A stretch of 64,000 bases of DNA, taken from contig QJPP01003533.1 of assembly GCA_003996215.1 (NCBI GenBank), positions 1 through 64,000 on the forward strand, given 5' to 3'. Position numbers and translations under genes: made by a program. The notes under the pieces were generated by a model. It ran no database searches. It was not told where the DNA came from and was given only the letters and a program-made list of their open reading frames with translations. Every line of letters starts with the position of its first letter. The first letter of the stretch is position 1. Below are positions 22,268-35,407 of the stretch, piece by piece. The DNA comes from Jaltomata sinuosa (taxonomy: Eukaryota; Streptophyta; Magnoliopsida; Solanales; Solanaceae).

Positions 22268-24483
22268 TTTCATTCCCTGAGCCTACCCCCTAGATGTAAC
22301 ACGGAACCCAAGATGACAAGTGATCTCAAGATAACCCTCTGGCCTTAGCATGACTTAAAAATTCAACAAAACATAAGGACGAAAGCTTAACTGAAACAAA
22401 GAGAAGCTTAATCCATCATATAAGGAAAATTTTAATAATGACAATCTAAATACAACTGGATATCTGACTCTATGTCTAAAAGCCTCTACTATTGGCGAGC
22501 TGCTGGGATAAGTCCCCAGCTAACTCTAAATACTGAAATACTGAATAAATGAACTAAAAATATAGAATGAAGCTAAACTCCAAGTTCTCAAAGGAGGAGA
22601 ACTCACCAAGCTAGTTGGATGTGCTGCTGATCTACTAGCCTTGAATCTAGGAATGGACTACAGAATCTATATCATAATAAGATGAAACACAAAGAAGTAT
22701 GTGGTCAGTACTATGGAATGTACTAAGTATGTGAGATATGCATATGATATGATGAAATATACTTGAAAGCATGCTTAAAACTAAGTTCATGCATAAATAG
22801 GAGAAATCATAAGTAAATATCATAGGTTAAGTATAAAGCATGAAATAGAAGTTCAACTCCAAAATAGGATATCATAAAGCTTAGAAAACTTGAAAAAAAC
22901 ATTCATACGGGAGTTTCTCTTAACCGACATAAACCATGATAAGCTACATGAAGTCCAATGTCATACACCCACACCGAAAAAGGTTATCCTAACCAGCCAA
23001 GGTTAGAACCTTATCATACCAGGATTCTGTCATAAGCCATAGAGGGCACCTACGGTGGCATATAGTTTTGGATTTGGGTTATCTACAACCCTCATCGCTC
23101 GGTGCTAAATACTACTCCAAAAACATATCATAAAGCTCACATATATGTGACATATCTAGATGCCAATTCTTATTCATAATCATAATCATATTGGTAAACT
23201 CGGATCATCATATAACTCACAAATCTTGGTTTTGAAAATTTCATGAGCATTAATGGAACGTCAGGATGTCATACATATCATGAATATACTGCTATGAGCT
23301 TAAGATCCATATCATATTATAAATCATATGCTAAAATTTTATATGTGAAACCATGGCTTGTTCATCGTGCTCGTAGCAAAAATCATGGAGAACTTGCTCA
23401 AAACATGCATAGCTTTATAGATTCTAAAAGTAAAGTTTTTTATTCAAAACATGCGATAGGGTGTAATTATGCTAGAAATCATTCTCAATGCATGGGCTTT
23501 TGAAAAAACTTAAAAAATCTCACACAAATCATGGGTAAAAGATGAGAAACCATGAATTGATGCCAGTAAACTAAATTCATAACAAATTCACAAATTAGGC
23601 AAAGGTTAGCCTTCAAATCATATATAGGAAACCACTTATAAAAATCCATGCAAAATCATGCAATTTAGAGTTAGAATTCATAGAAGAATCATGAGGAAAC
23701 AGTTTATAGAAGAACCCATGAGAATTGGGTAAGAACCCTAATTTCGAAATTCATAAAATCAAGTTAGAAGGTTGGGGTTTTGGGCATAAGGGTGAAGGAA
23801 TTACCTTATTGAATACCCACATACCTTATTGAAGCTTGCTTGATCTAAGATGAAAAGAAATGGAGACTTGCACTTGGAGCTTGAGACTTGGAGTTGATGA
23901 AGTTATTTTCCTCTTTTGGTAGATGAATGAGAAATAATAAAAGGCTTAGGCTAATTAGGGTAGAAACCCTACTAAAAGGAGTCAAAACGACCTTACTTAA
24001 TAGCTAAAAGGGTGGGTAGTTACAAAAATACCCCTAGGATTTAATTAGAAAAAGGCTGTTAAAAATCTCGACTTCAGGTTCCATGAGCCCTTTCCACAGA
24101 CCATAGACAAAACCACGTTTCATGGAATTTGCTCAGGGTTCCTGAGCCAAAAACTAGGCTGCAGAACTGACTCCACGAATGGAGTCTACAGCTCATAGAA
24201 ACTTCCACAAACCATAGAAACCTCTCATGGTTTCAGGGTGACTTGACTACCCTCTGAACTCATTCCACGAGAGGGTTCCAAGACCCGTGAAACTAATCAC
24301 GACCCATGGATTCTAGACGTGGTCTTCAGACCAGAGGTGGGACTTACAGGACTAGTTTCATGTGTCTTTTCCATAACTCGTGGTTCCATCCACGACTCGT
24401 GGACTTGGCTCCTGATCTCTGGAAGTTCAAAAAATTTCACAATTTCTAAGTTTAAAAGCTGAATCGAATTTCGGGGTGTTACA
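22268..24483 (-). repeat. Element B 5' LTR (right)
   Basis: 2,216 bp, minus orientation, starting TGTAACACCCC at 24483. It aligns with 17362-19548 over its whole length with many substitutions and small indels. Donor-like AAG|GTATGTGGG at 23824; palindrome cluster at 24070-24420; single GGCAT-CTAGAT-ATGTC core near 23147-23163. Confidence 0.88.
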
Positions 24484-26349
24484 ACTGAGATGATTCATAC
24501 TAGCTTGGTTAGGTCAATATCTGTACCATCACTTCTATTTGATGTAATATAGTATAGTGGCTAAAGGTGAGAAATCATCAATTAAAGTAGATGCAGATTC
24601 CCTGGCTTAATGGATGAAACTCCATCAAGAAATCTACTGAAGAGTTGGTGCTAGGTTAGCAGAAAATATATATCCCTCATATACATGAAATAGGGATGAG
24701 TAAATCTATATCGTAGCCACAGCCCGCTGAAAACCTGATGCCTTGAAAATCTCGGGCCATAAGCCCCACAGGTCTCATAGACAAGGAAAATACAGAAGTA
24801 AACACATCACAACATAAGCTAATAACATTAATCTTATTCTACCATGAAAGCCTACCCCGAACCTAAAATAAGGATCCTTGGTTTAAGCCTAATACTAAAT
24901 AAGCATCCTAAAACTAAGCTTCAAGCAAGAACATTTATTCTAAAGTCCCCAAAGTAGGCCATAAATTTGCGAAGTTGATGTAAACCTATCCCTTCCTAGA
25001 AATACCCTTACCTAACATGCAATTTAAAGTATGTACTATCTATCCGAGCTAACTCTAAAGAAAAGAAGATTGTAACCTACCTCATGGACAAACAACAGTC
25101 TCAAACCATCATACAAAAACCTTTACCTCTCGCAAAGCCTCAAATCGCTTCCATTCCTTCAAATATATAATCTATACATAAATAAGAGACTAACGATATC
25201 CATATTGATTATTTACAATTTGGGCCAGAATTTGGATTAAGATCAAATCTCGAGCCCATCAATGAAAAGACAATACTTCTTCACAACCATCTACCAAGGG
25301 TAAGAATCGCATGCCCAAAAGTTGGGTGAAGACGGAAATAAATTTGGACCTCAATTAGTCCGAGAAGTCCACTTGATCATGGAAGAAATCAAGAATTTAG
25401 TGACTTAACTTGCAAATTAAAGACAAAAATAGATCTAGAATGAGTAAGAGAAGTTTTACCAGGTGAAGAATTCTCCAAGAATTCATGGAAATCTCTCTTT
25501 ATCGAGCTCTCAAATGTCTTTGGAATTAAAAGGAATTAAGTGAGAAAGAAGGTCTTTACAGACCAGCAATCATTGTACCTACAAAAGATTCACCGCATGC
25601 ACCGTAAAACTTCCATAGGAGAGAAAGCCATTTGCTGCTCCAAGCTTTGCATGAGCAAGGAAAACCCCACAAGAGCGGGACAACAGCAGTAGAGAAAGTC
25701 CACACGAGCAGACCTGGGTGCACAGTGCACCCTCTGTAGGAGCGAGAAAAGCTCCACAAGAGTGAGTCCCTCTTGATGCCACCCTCTATCGTGGGTGCAA
25801 CCAGCTCACCACAGGAGCATCTCCGCAGTTGCAAGCCAAGCTCTGCAGAAGAGGGTGCACCAACAGCTCAAATAAATAAAATATGCCCCTAATAGACCCT
25901 TGGGATTCATTTGGAACCCCGTGAACACAAACCAAACATGCTATCCAACTGGAAATGACATTTTAGACTCAACAAAATGATCAAAATGATTAACCGAGGT
26001 GATCATGAAATGTTGATCGAAGTCAAAACTTTAGTTATGAAGCTAAAAATCCTCCCAAACACCCGAAATGAGTGCGAAAGCCTCGGGACCAAAACCAAAG
26101 GTTCCCCTAACAAAGCTAACAAAACTGTCAGAATTCTCATCAGAGCCTGTTTTCCAAGAATGTTGCCAAAGTTAAACTCTTTCAAGTTAAAAGCTCAAAA
26201 ATAGAAAAACTAATATTACACCTGACTGAACACTTTGAAAATTGCACAATCCATCCCCTTAGGTCACAAATATGGTATAAAAGTTACAAAGAGGGTCAAA
26301 ATGATAAAAATGCATGAAAATTATAAAAATGACCAGGAGGGCCATTACA
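24484..26349 (-). repeat. Element G 3' LTR, incomplete (left)
   Basis: On the minus strand it begins TGTAATGGCCCTCCTGG at 26349, with the G coding region directly to its right. Its far end is missing where B begins, so only the U3 side is present and it does not overlap the part kept in the right LTR. It contains the near-perfect palindrome GGGTGCACAGTGCACCC (25716-25732) and several related GTGCACC and GCTCCACAAGAG repeats at 25690-25860. The open frames at 25556-25834 are due to this G+C-rich repeat and have no recognisable product. The part left of about 25100 is assigned by continuity only. Confidence 0.6.
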
Positions 26350-26599
26350 TCATTCACTACTAAAAAGGACTTTCGTCCTTGAAATTAAAGTATAGAAAGT
26401 ACCCGATGTCTCAAAAAGTGAGGATATCAGTTCACATGTCGATCTTGTCTCCTAAATAGCCTTCCCGAGTGGATGTTGCCTCCGTGAACCTTTATTGATG
26501 AAATATCCTTAGACCTCAGCATCCAGACCTACCTAATTAGAATAGCAACATGGTCCCCCGTGAAAGATAAAGTCTCATCCAACTGAACTGAATCCTACT

Positions 26600-29500
26600 G
26601 AAGCACGTGAGACTCATTCGGAACATACTGCCTTAACATGGAACATAGGGTGAACACCCAAAAAAGCTGGAGGTAAGGCTAACTCATAAGCTACATCACC
26701 AACACACTGAAGTATCTTAAATGGGCTGGTGAACCTAGGGCTGAGCTTTCCCTTCCTCCCAACCTCATCACACTCTTCATAGGAAACACCTAAAGACACA
26801 CTCTATCCCCAACTATAAACTCTATGTCTCGAACTTTTTGATTGGCACAACTCTTCTACCTACTCTAAGTTGTATGAAGTCTCTCCTGAATCATTCGCTC
26901 TTTATCCATAGAATCACGCAATAAGTTGATACCCCAAGGCCTAACCTCAAAAGCATCAAACTAAACTATCAAAGACCTACAACTCCTACCATACAATGCC
27001 TCAAATTGAGCCATCTGAATACTTGAATGGTAACTATTATTATACACAAACTCTGCAAAGCCAAGAACTAGTCCCACTGACCCTCAATATAAATAAAGCA
27101 TGCCCAAACCATGTTCTATAGAACCTGAATAGTCCTCTTAGATTGACCATCAATTTGAGCTATGCTAAGCTCAAATTGAGTACCCAAGTCTCTCTAAATT
27201 GACATCCAGAATTATGATGTGAACTGAGTACCACAGTCATAAATGATAGAAATAGGCACCCATTCAAACATACTATCTCCCAAATGTAGATCTGAGTAAA
27301 TCTCTCTGAGCTATAAAAAGTCTAAACTAGCAAGAAGTGAGAGGATTTGCTCAACCTATCCACGATGACCTGAATAGAATCAAACCTCCAAAAAGTACAT
27401 GATAAGCCCACCATGAAGTCTATAACTATCCGCTCCCACTTCCACTAAGGAATGGGTAGTCTCTGAGTCAAACCGCATGGCCTCTAGTGCTCGTACATCA
27501 TTTGCTGATAGTTTAAGAACCTAGACACAAACTCTGTAATATCCCACTCTATCCGATACCACCAGTAATATGCCTTAAGTCATGGTATATCTTTGCTACC
27601 TCTGGATAGATAGAATATCTGGAACAATGGGCCTCCTCCATAATCAATCTAATCAAATTATCAACTGTAGGAACACAATGACCCTTAATCCATAACACAC
27701 CCTTTGAACCTAAATTCACCTTCGTAGCCTTACCTTTTAACACCTTAACTCAAATCATCCTTAACTTTTCATCCTCAAACTATTGTTCATGAATCCACTC
27801 TAATAACATGGACCTAGCCTCCACATAAGCAAGAACCCGCCCAAGCTCAGAAATATCAAGTTGCACCAATTGATTGACTAAGGACTAGATGTCCAAAGCC
27901 AAAGGTCACTCCTTTGATACAAGAAATGCCAATTCCCCATACTCACTGCCTTCTATCCAAAGCATCTTCCACCATATTTGCCTTGCCGGGATGATAGAGA
28001 ATTGAAATATCGTAGTCCTTAAGCAACTCCAACCATCTGCACTATCCCATATTAAGGTCCTTCTAGCTGAAGATATATTGTAGGCTACAATGATTGGTGA
28101 AAATTTCACAATAGACCCTATATAGATAGTGCCTCAAATATTCAACACGAAGAATAGTGATGCCAACTCCAAGTCATGAGTAGGGTAGCTCTTATCGTGA
28201 ACCTTCAGCTGCTTAAAGGCATATGTTATAACTCTGCCCTACTGTATCAACATGCAACCTAAACCAACTCTAGAAGAATCATAATACACAGTAAGCCAAT
28301 GGCCCTCAGAATTAGAGCTGAAGTCAATAAGTCCTTCTGTTTCATAAAGCTTGGCTCTCACTCATCGGACCACTGGAAAGGGATATTTTACTGAGTCAAT
28401 CTAGCCAATAGCGCTACAATTAAAGAAAACCCTCTCTACTAACCGTCGATAGTAACCTACTAACCTAATGAAACTCTGAACCTCAATAAGAGAAGTGGGC
28501 CTAGCCTAATCACACACTGCATTAATATTTGTCGGATCCACCATAATCCCATCCTTGGGCACCACGTGTCCCAAGAATGCCACAGACTCAAGCCAAAACT
28601 CACACTTAGAGAACTTGGTATACAATTGTTGATCCCTCAAAGTATAAAACACTAATCTCAAATGTTTCTCATGCTCCTCTCTACTTCTCGAGTAGACTAA
28701 GATGACATCAATGAACTCTATCACAAATGAGTCCAAATAGGCCCTAGAAATGGCATTCATCAATTCTGTAAATGCCTCTAAGGCATTAGTCAAGACAAAA
28801 GACATAACTAACAACTCATAGTGGCTATAACGAGTCTTAAAGGCAGTCTTAGAACATCCGCTACCCCAATCCTCAACTGATGGTAGCCTGATCTCAAGTC
28901 TATCTTAAAAAATAGTACCATACCCTAGAGATGGTCAAACAAGTCATCAATATGCTGTATCGGATACTTATTCTTTATAATCACCTTATTCAGCTATCGG
29001 TAGTCAATACACATACATAAGGAATCATCCATTCTTCACAAATAGGATAGCAACACCACATGGAGAAACATGATGCCTGATAAACCCCTTACTCAAGAGG
29101 TCCTAAAGATGCTCCTTTAACTCTCTCAACTCGGCTAGTGCCATATGATATGGTAGAATAGAAATTTTCTAGGTGCCTAACTCAATATTGATGCTAAAAT
29201 CAATATGAGCGTTGGGTGGAAGGCCAGGTAAATCTATAGGAAACCTATCTGCAAACTTGCTGACCAAAAGAATTGACTCAAGTGAAAGAGTGTATGTGCT
29301 AGTATCCCTAACATGTGCTAGATAAGCCAACACCCTTTCCCTATCAATCGTTGCGCCCTTAGAAATGATTTCACTTCCCTCGATATGTGATTATGGGTAC
29401 CTTTCACACTATTTTAGGGATGTCATACATATCCAAGGTAACAAACTTGGCAAAGCAATCCAAGACTTCATGGAAAGGAGAATATTGATCCATGACTAGA

Positions 29501-29760
29501 ATCACATCAAAATCAACTATGTCTAGGATAACAAGATCTACCGCAAGTGTCATACCCCAAGTTGGTCACTACACAAGATTGATACACTCAATTCACTACT
29601 AAAGAATCACCTATGGAGTAGATACCTACATAATAATCCAAATGAGTAGAAAAGTAAGCAGACACATATAAATAGGTAGATCCAGGATCAAATAATGCAG
29701 AAGCTGGCTGATAAGAAATTGAGATTAAATCTGTGATTACTACATCTGAAGCCTCAGCCT
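26600..29760 (-). pseudogene. pol: Element G pol, broken
   Basis: Reading leftward on the minus strand: protease (ALFDPGSTYLYVSAYF near 29690), reverse transcriptase (SFVLTNALEAFTELMN..YLDSFVIEFIDVILVYSRS near 28750, in which the second Asp of the FIDD box is Val, then CEFWLESVAFLGHVVPKDG), RNase H (fragmentary, 28350-27900), integrase zinc region (EEAHCSRYSIYPEVAKIYHDLR near 27620) and integrase tail (GRKGKLSPRFTSPFKIL, VAYELALPPAF, VHPMFHV near 26700). Stops occur every 50-100 codons and the frame shifts repeatedly. The lost catalytic Asp alone would abolish polymerase activity. Confidence 0.82.
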
Positions 29761-29799
29761 TTGGCCTACCTAGAAAAGCATAAAGATGGCTACGTCCGC

Positions 29800-31290
29800 C
29801 CCCAAACTAACTACCTGCATGACCACCCACCTGGCCTGACTGAGATCGACCTCTAGCACTAGGGATCACCCTTACTACCCTGCACACTACCTCTGGCCAG
29901 TGGCAATAGAGCCCTGGGGGTATGAACCTGCTGACCTTGCTGACTGCCATGCTTAAACCTAGGACACTCTTTAGCAAAATGCCCAAACTCATCACACTCA
30001 TAACACCCTATTCTAAACGTACCCTAAGGAGAAGATGTTGTCAATCTAGAATGGCCACCATGGCCTTAATACCCAGAGTGTGAACCCCGTGACATATGAC
30101 CTGAACCTTAGATGCTCTACCCACTATAACCCATATAACTACTATCTGTAGTGTGTAGTGCAACCTGAATGGGCCTACTGGGATGAAAATGCTAACCCAT
30201 ATTAGGAAATCCCCTGCCTCTAGACTGAGAACCACTGAAACCTCCCTAACAACGAGGTCTTTTATCGCTTTCTCTATAGGCCTCGTGACGTATCTCCTCT
30301 ATGGTTCTCGCATGGTTCACCACCTGTAGAAATGTAGCCCCGATAACTACCAAATGTTCTATCACTAAGTGGAGCAGCGTAATCAACCCCCTAATAATAC
30401 TTCAAACTCTCTCATGATCTATACAAAGAATCATGGAAGCATGCCTAGCCAACTCATGGAATCTCATCTTCTACTCAAAGATAGACATAAAACCCTGCTG
30501 TAGATCTGTGAACCCATCTCTAAATATCTCCCGCATATTGTGAGGCACATACTTCCCCAAGAAATCCTTGGACAATTATGCCGAAGTCATTGGAGGTGAC
30601 CCAGCTGGTCGACACTCAATATATGCTTTCTACCACTGGTTGGGTGTCCTAACCATCTGAAACATAGTGTAGTCAACCCCATGTGACTCAACTAGCCATA
30701 GGTTATGTAACCTCTCCTGACAGCTCACCAGAAACTCATATTCATCCTCCTCTGGAGCACCAGCAAACCTAGGAGGCCCCAATCTAATAAATTGTTCAAC
30801 CATCTTCTGCTTCTTTGTAGACATCACTAGCCTAGCTACAATAGGCTAAATGACAATTGGCACTGGCAAAACCTCTAAATGGTGAGCCATAGCAGCAGGT
30901 GATACCCTTGAAATCTAAACACCCTGTGTGGACACTTGAATTAAAGTTTGAGCCTCATCTCTAACTTGAGAACTAGCCGGGGTAACAAACAAATCCCCTA
31001 CCTGCGGCATACTCTCCAGAAAACTCAAGATCCTGGCCATAGTATCCTGAAGGACTAGCATGTCCACAATACCTATTGGAGCCTGGGCTGGCCCCAAACT
31101 CTTCAGCTGATGCAATAGATCCCCTTTCTTAATCTCAGCCTCTAGTGATGGTGCCTTAGTCTGGACCTGAGGCAGCACTGTAGCTTATGCCCAACCTAGA
31201 CCTCTAGGTTGGCCCTTGCCCCGACCTGTAGGTGGGGCCCTAGTGATAGGCGCAGGACCTCACTCTCGCCCACTGATTATCTTTTCCTAA
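29800..31290 (-). pseudogene. gag: Element G gag, broken
   Basis: A proline- and glycine-rich N-terminus (APPTGRGKGQPRG near 31210) is followed by MLPQVQTKAPSLEAEIKKGD, then the capsid core (FIRLGPPRFAGAPEEDEYEF, VSCQERLHNLWLVESHGVDY, FQMVRTPNQW at 30827-30630; HNMREIFRDGFTDLQQGFM near 30520), a Gly/Ser/Arg-rich linker and the zinc knuckle CYECDEFGHFAKEC near 29960-30005, which keeps all CX2CX4HX4C ligands. The frame is nearly continuous apart from in-frame stops, many of the TAG/TAA kind expected from CAG/CAA. The capsid core differs clearly from the A/C/D type. Confidence 0.82.
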
Positions 31291-31692
31291 CCATAAGAAG
31301 GAAGAATTAAACAAACAAAATTTAAAAACTGATAGACACAAGAACGCACGATAAAGAATCAAAGTATAGGGTTTTCCTAATATTACCCTATATATTCTCG
31401 AATATAGGACACGAACATCATTGTACCATCCATGAGACCCTTTAATAAGTTGTACTCATTGGTTATGCTGAGAAATGATTGGGAGAAGGATAGTGCACCA
31501 TCCATCAATCCAATCGTACTATATTTGTCTACCCCATCCTGCTAAGTAAGAAGGTAGCCTTCATTCAATAGAATACCATCCTAAAAGAGAATCAGTACTC
31601 GGGAATACAATGACTCTATCCTTCCGAAAAAGGCCTCATCTTCTGGAGGCCTAGGCACTTGATCTTGTATGAACAAGATCGATGAACCTAAC

Positions 31693-31704
31693 TCTCTGAT
31701 ACCA
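31693..31704 (-). other. Primer-binding site of element G
   Basis: On the minus strand it reads TGGTATCAGAGA, one base from the initiator-Met site TGGTATCAGAGC, 3 nt from the LTR end at 31708. Confidence 0.8.
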
Positions 31705-31707
31705 CAC

Positions 31708-32510
31708 TGTCACAATAAAAAACTGAGCCATGATGGTACCTACTATAACTCCTCAGTAATTAAGCTAGCCCATAGCTATATACAGTAAGAATAGATGGAT
31801 TAAACAAGAAGAGAAATGAAAAGAGAGATAATGGGCCAAAACATATATATAAACAAAGTAGGGCCCAAAAGTAGCAAAAAATGACAAAATATACAAAAGA
31901 CCCATCTCCGGACTTGGTGTCACAAGCACAAGAGCCACAAATATATAAGGGTAGAAATTAGACTACTACATAGTTGTCCAAAAAGTACAAAATGTAAACA
32001 ATAGATACAAAAAGGAAGTGGAATAGTATTTGGATGCCAAGAGCTCACCGCAAATCTGATTAGAACATATCCCTAAGTGAATGGAATCAACAAGGATGAC
32101 TCAAGATAGGATCTATATCAAAAAAAGATGCAAACATGTAGTATGAGTATAAAACACGGGTACTCAGTAGGCATCATAGGCCGATCAAGCTCAGGATACA
32201 AGTATATAATATAAATTACAAAAGGTATCCCTGCAGATCGAAAAGTACCAACAGTCTATAAAACAATATGATAATGATCACAATATACATGCAATTTATA
32301 TATATGTATGGAGATAATGCTATGCTTAATGGAATAGTGCAATGAGATGTGTGGCCAATGCAGAAAAGTAAAACCCAGAATTATACCTTAGGCCACCCAA
32401 AAATCCCTTGGACTCATCAACAAATGCATAAAATTGTCATCCAAAATTGTGCCTCAGACTCATCAACATAATAGTAAACAAAGAATCATTCTGAAAACAT
32501 CCCTCAAACC
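31708..32510 (-). repeat. Element G 5' LTR, incomplete (right)
   Basis: It begins TGTCACAATAAAA next to the primer site and is cut off after 803 bp where the F LTR begins. Related copies lie at 2518-3020 and 3021-3266. A degenerate copy of the shared hairpin (CTATATC..GATGCAA) is near 32110. Confidence 0.75.
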
Positions 32511-35391
32511 TGTAACACCCTACCCATTTGAGCGTTGGATTAACTTTTACTTTTGGGGTATGACTAAGAGTTATTAATATATTATGGAGGATGTTTAATG
32601 AGGTATTTAAGAACACAATTGTTTTACGTTAAGTTTTGAAGTCAAGCAAGTTGCAAAATAAATTCTGTTAAGAAATTCTCTGGAAATTTGGGTTAAATGT
32701 CTCAAAGATTTTCTCATAGTATATAAAGATTTAAAAGACCCCCAACCTATCAAATTGAAGGTCTACGAGTCTAGTTTCTAACGCACTAAATTGTTTATCT
32801 ATATGACTTTATAATAGAGAGATATCTGCGTTTTCATAAGACTGCACAAACAGGCACGTCAAGGTGGGCTCCCTAGCCCCAAGTCGGTTTGGCTTTATAT
32901 AAGCTGATTTTATTTCGTTTTAACTCAAAAATTACACCAAAAAATCACTGAAAATCAGAGGGAAAGACCCTAAATACTTTATGGACCTTGACGATTTCAA
33001 TTTGGATGTTTAACGAAAGTTGCTCTACGTCGCGAGCTCGTCATTTTGGCGTAGTTTTCCCCATCGATTTTGTGGTAAATATTCATGGGGGTTGTAGCAG
33101 CGAGGTAGAAGGTGCTTATTGAGTATTTTTCAGTAGCTATGGAGATATATTGGATAGGTAAGGATCTCGTACACCTATCTATTTGTTAAAACGAGATTCT
33201 AAGCTTCTAGTGTTGAAAAGTCATAGTTGTTGATGACTTGTAGTAGTTTCTTCTTGGTTTTTGCTTCATTTGTTGTTACTGCAAGGGGGAAGGTTTATTA
33301 GCTTTGGAATTAAGTCCCTGTTGTCAAGAAAATGTCCCACCTATGACCCTCCTTCGTAATTATATGTTCTGATATTATTTTTACATTTTTCCGAGCCACA
33401 AAATGGTGTTTTGGATATCATGGCTTTGGACAGACCCTTTATCTTATTACGTTTGGTTATTATTGTTGTGTACAGATGGTGTTAAGGTTCTATAGGAATT
33501 GGGGAGTTTGTGTGATTCTTATTGGAGTCACATACGATAGATATTGGACTGAACAATGTGAAGTACACCTTGAAATAGTGCCTCGGGAGCTTGTCGCTCC
33601 TTTGAGATGTGGTTAGCATGTTGTTTTTGGATTTTGCTGCTCTTTATTACTGTTAGTAGACTTATTTTATGATTTGGACTTGGTTGGTCACGAGTGTGGC
33701 ATTAATACCTTATCGATTGACTTTCGCTCATTCTTGCAGCCTTATTAATCCCTGCACTTGTTGCTTTACCTTTCATTGATCAAGCTTCCTAGAGACACAT
33801 TTGGGGCTTCGGTTAAAAGGTATGTTAAGGCTTCCTTTTAACTTTCTATGATGACCTTTAAGGGCAAAGCTTGTATAGCCTATGTAACTTCGTTATTCAA
33901 CTAGTGGACTTATAGTATTGAGTTTTTCCCCACACCATAATATAGAGACTATCAGCAACACTCTATTCCTTACTTAGGAACCTAGAAAATCATGTTATCA
34001 CTGTATTGAGGTCCCCTATGATTACATGATATTATTGTGTTATTTTTATCGTCTTGCTGCTGCCTATGAGCTTGTTTTGGCCTCAGCAGACACTGACACT
34101 GCAGGGTTTTAGAGCCTATATTTTGGTTACTATTATCGTGCCTTTGGGCCGGGCAGACCATACCGACGGGATTGGTAGGCTATACCTACAGGGCAACAAT
34201 TACATTATATCACCGTGCCTTGGGGCTGGGCAAACCGTACCTATGGGACGGGTAGGTTATACCTATATGGCAGCAGTTACATTACATTACTTCAGCTTTG
34301 GGCCGGGCAGACCATACCTACGGAACGGGAAGGCTGCACGTACGGGGCAACACATATATGGTACCAAAAAACCTCAGAGTTGTATTGATTCATGACACAT
34401 GTACAGTTAGACAGTTCAGATCAAATTATCACTAGGGTCCTGGTAAGGGGGTCAGTATGGGTATTTAGCGACTGTTTGCGCCTACTAGGACTTATGGCGA
34501 TTGTATGTTGTTTGTACTTGTCGGGCTTATGGGGTACAAGTAAGGTTATTGTTTACTATGTGCTTTAGATGGTATTTTATTACAGGAAGGTAAGTTATTG
34601 TACTTCTGTTTTACTCCTAACCTTTTGTTAGGTCGCTACACTTCAGTTTTAGCTTTAAGTTTGCCTTACATGCTTGGTACATTATTTCGTACTGACACCC
34701 CATTGCCTGGGGGTGCTACATTCATGCTTGTAGGTTCTGAGTGACAACTAGACAAACCTATCGGGTAGCATAGCCGAGTGTTTAGTGGGTTGGTTGACTC
34801 TTTTTATTTCAGGGGTCTCTAGAGTCTTAGAGGTTTGCCTTTTTGCTATTTATAGTTTTTAGGTAGGTTGGGGCCCTATCCCACCAAGTATTGTATTCAT
34901 AAAGGCTTGCAGACTAGTCAGTTGGGTTGCATAGCTACGATGGTGGCCATTTTTTCCTTGTATGTTTATTAGCTATAGCTTGTTAACCAATTGGGCCTTG
35001 TTGTTGTTTGTTGGAACTTTAATGGCTTATTGGCCTAGTTTACATTGTATATACATATTTTTAGTTGTTGTATAGAGATCATGGTGGCCTCGATGGCTCG
35101 TGTAGCATTTATACTTTCCTAGATATCATGGTGGCCTCGACTGCCAAAACATGACTTATATGCTACCCGCTTATTGCTTTATATGAACTGTTGGGAGTAG
35201 TTGTTTTCCTTCTAGAGCTATTGACAGGGGCCTTGCCGGCTGAGGTTGATTTATAAGTCGAGATATACTTATTTGTTTTCTTGATTGTGTGTGATTGCTA
35301 TGCGCCATTGGCAAATGGTTCAGTGGGGTCGGCTTTGGCCTAAGTTTTGGCATTAGGTGCTAGTTGCACCCCCCGAGTTTGGGGCATGACA
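32511..35391 (+). repeat. Element F 5' LTR
   Basis: 2,881 bp, from TGTAACACCC to GGGCATGACA. It is related to the fragment at 1-1758. It contains a donor-like AG|GTAAG at 33158, a three-copy 77-bp tandem repeat (34141-34371) and the TACTGACACCCC block near 34690 followed by a short stem CTACA..TGTAG. Confidence 0.88.
34141..34371 (+). repeat. 77-bp tandem repeat, three copies, in the F LTR
   Basis: Copies start at 34141, 34218 and 34295 with TTGGGCCGGGCAGACCATAC-like sequence, followed by GACGGG.TGGTAGG.TATACCTA and an ACATTA-rich end. G+C is much higher than in the rest of the LTR. The open frame 34054-34395 arises from this repeat and has no recognisable protein family. Confidence 0.88.
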
Positions 35392-35395
35392 AACT

Positions 35396-35407
35396 TGGTA
35401 TCAGAGC
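35396..35407 (+). other. Primer-binding site of element F
   Basis: TGGTATCAGAGC, the exact complement of the 3' end of plant initiator-Met tRNA, 4 nt after the LTR end. Confidence 0.92.

Larger units (their letters stand above)
17362..24483 (-). mobile_element. Element B: deleted, non-autonomous Tekay-like retrotransposon
   Basis: Minus-strand element with two full LTRs, left (3') 17362-19548 and right (5') 22268-24483, and an interior of only 2.7 kb instead of about 5 kb. The primer site lies next to the right LTR. The interior keeps the gag start, the gag zinc knuckle and a stub of the pol C-terminus; the gag core, protease, RT, RNase H and integrase are missing. No matching 5-bp target duplication could be found (left flank TCGGA, right flank ACTGA), so one end may be rearranged. 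Confidence 0.85.
24484..32510 (-). mobile_element. Element G: old, decayed Ty3/gypsy element with partial LTRs
   Basis: The minus-strand order from right to left is 5' LTR part (31708-32510), primer site, gag, protease, RT, RNase H, integrase, chromodomain-side tail and 3' LTR part. B cuts the left LTR and F begins inside the right LTR, so G is older than F and probably older than B. Its gag differs from that of A, C and D and it is a separate lineage, probably also Tekay/Del. Confidence 0.8.

Noticed and set aside
25556..25834. Two overlapping Cys-rich minus-strand frames in the G LTR
   Set aside because: They come from a G+C-rich palindromic block of the LTR; the Cys and Trp content reflects repeated short motifs, not a domain.
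29520..31290. Possible host gene with a zinc knuckle and Gly-rich domain
   Set aside because: Primer site, LTR remnant and decayed protease-RT-integrase follow in the right order, so it is the gag of element G.
34054..34395. 113-codon frame in the F LTR
   Set aside because: It is produced by the 77-bp tandem repeat, whose period shifts the frame between copies; no protein family.
35396..35407. tRNA-like sequences near LTR ends
   Set aside because: Only 12 bases complementary to the 3' end of initiator-Met tRNA are present. They are primer sites, not tRNA genes; no cloverleaf could be found.
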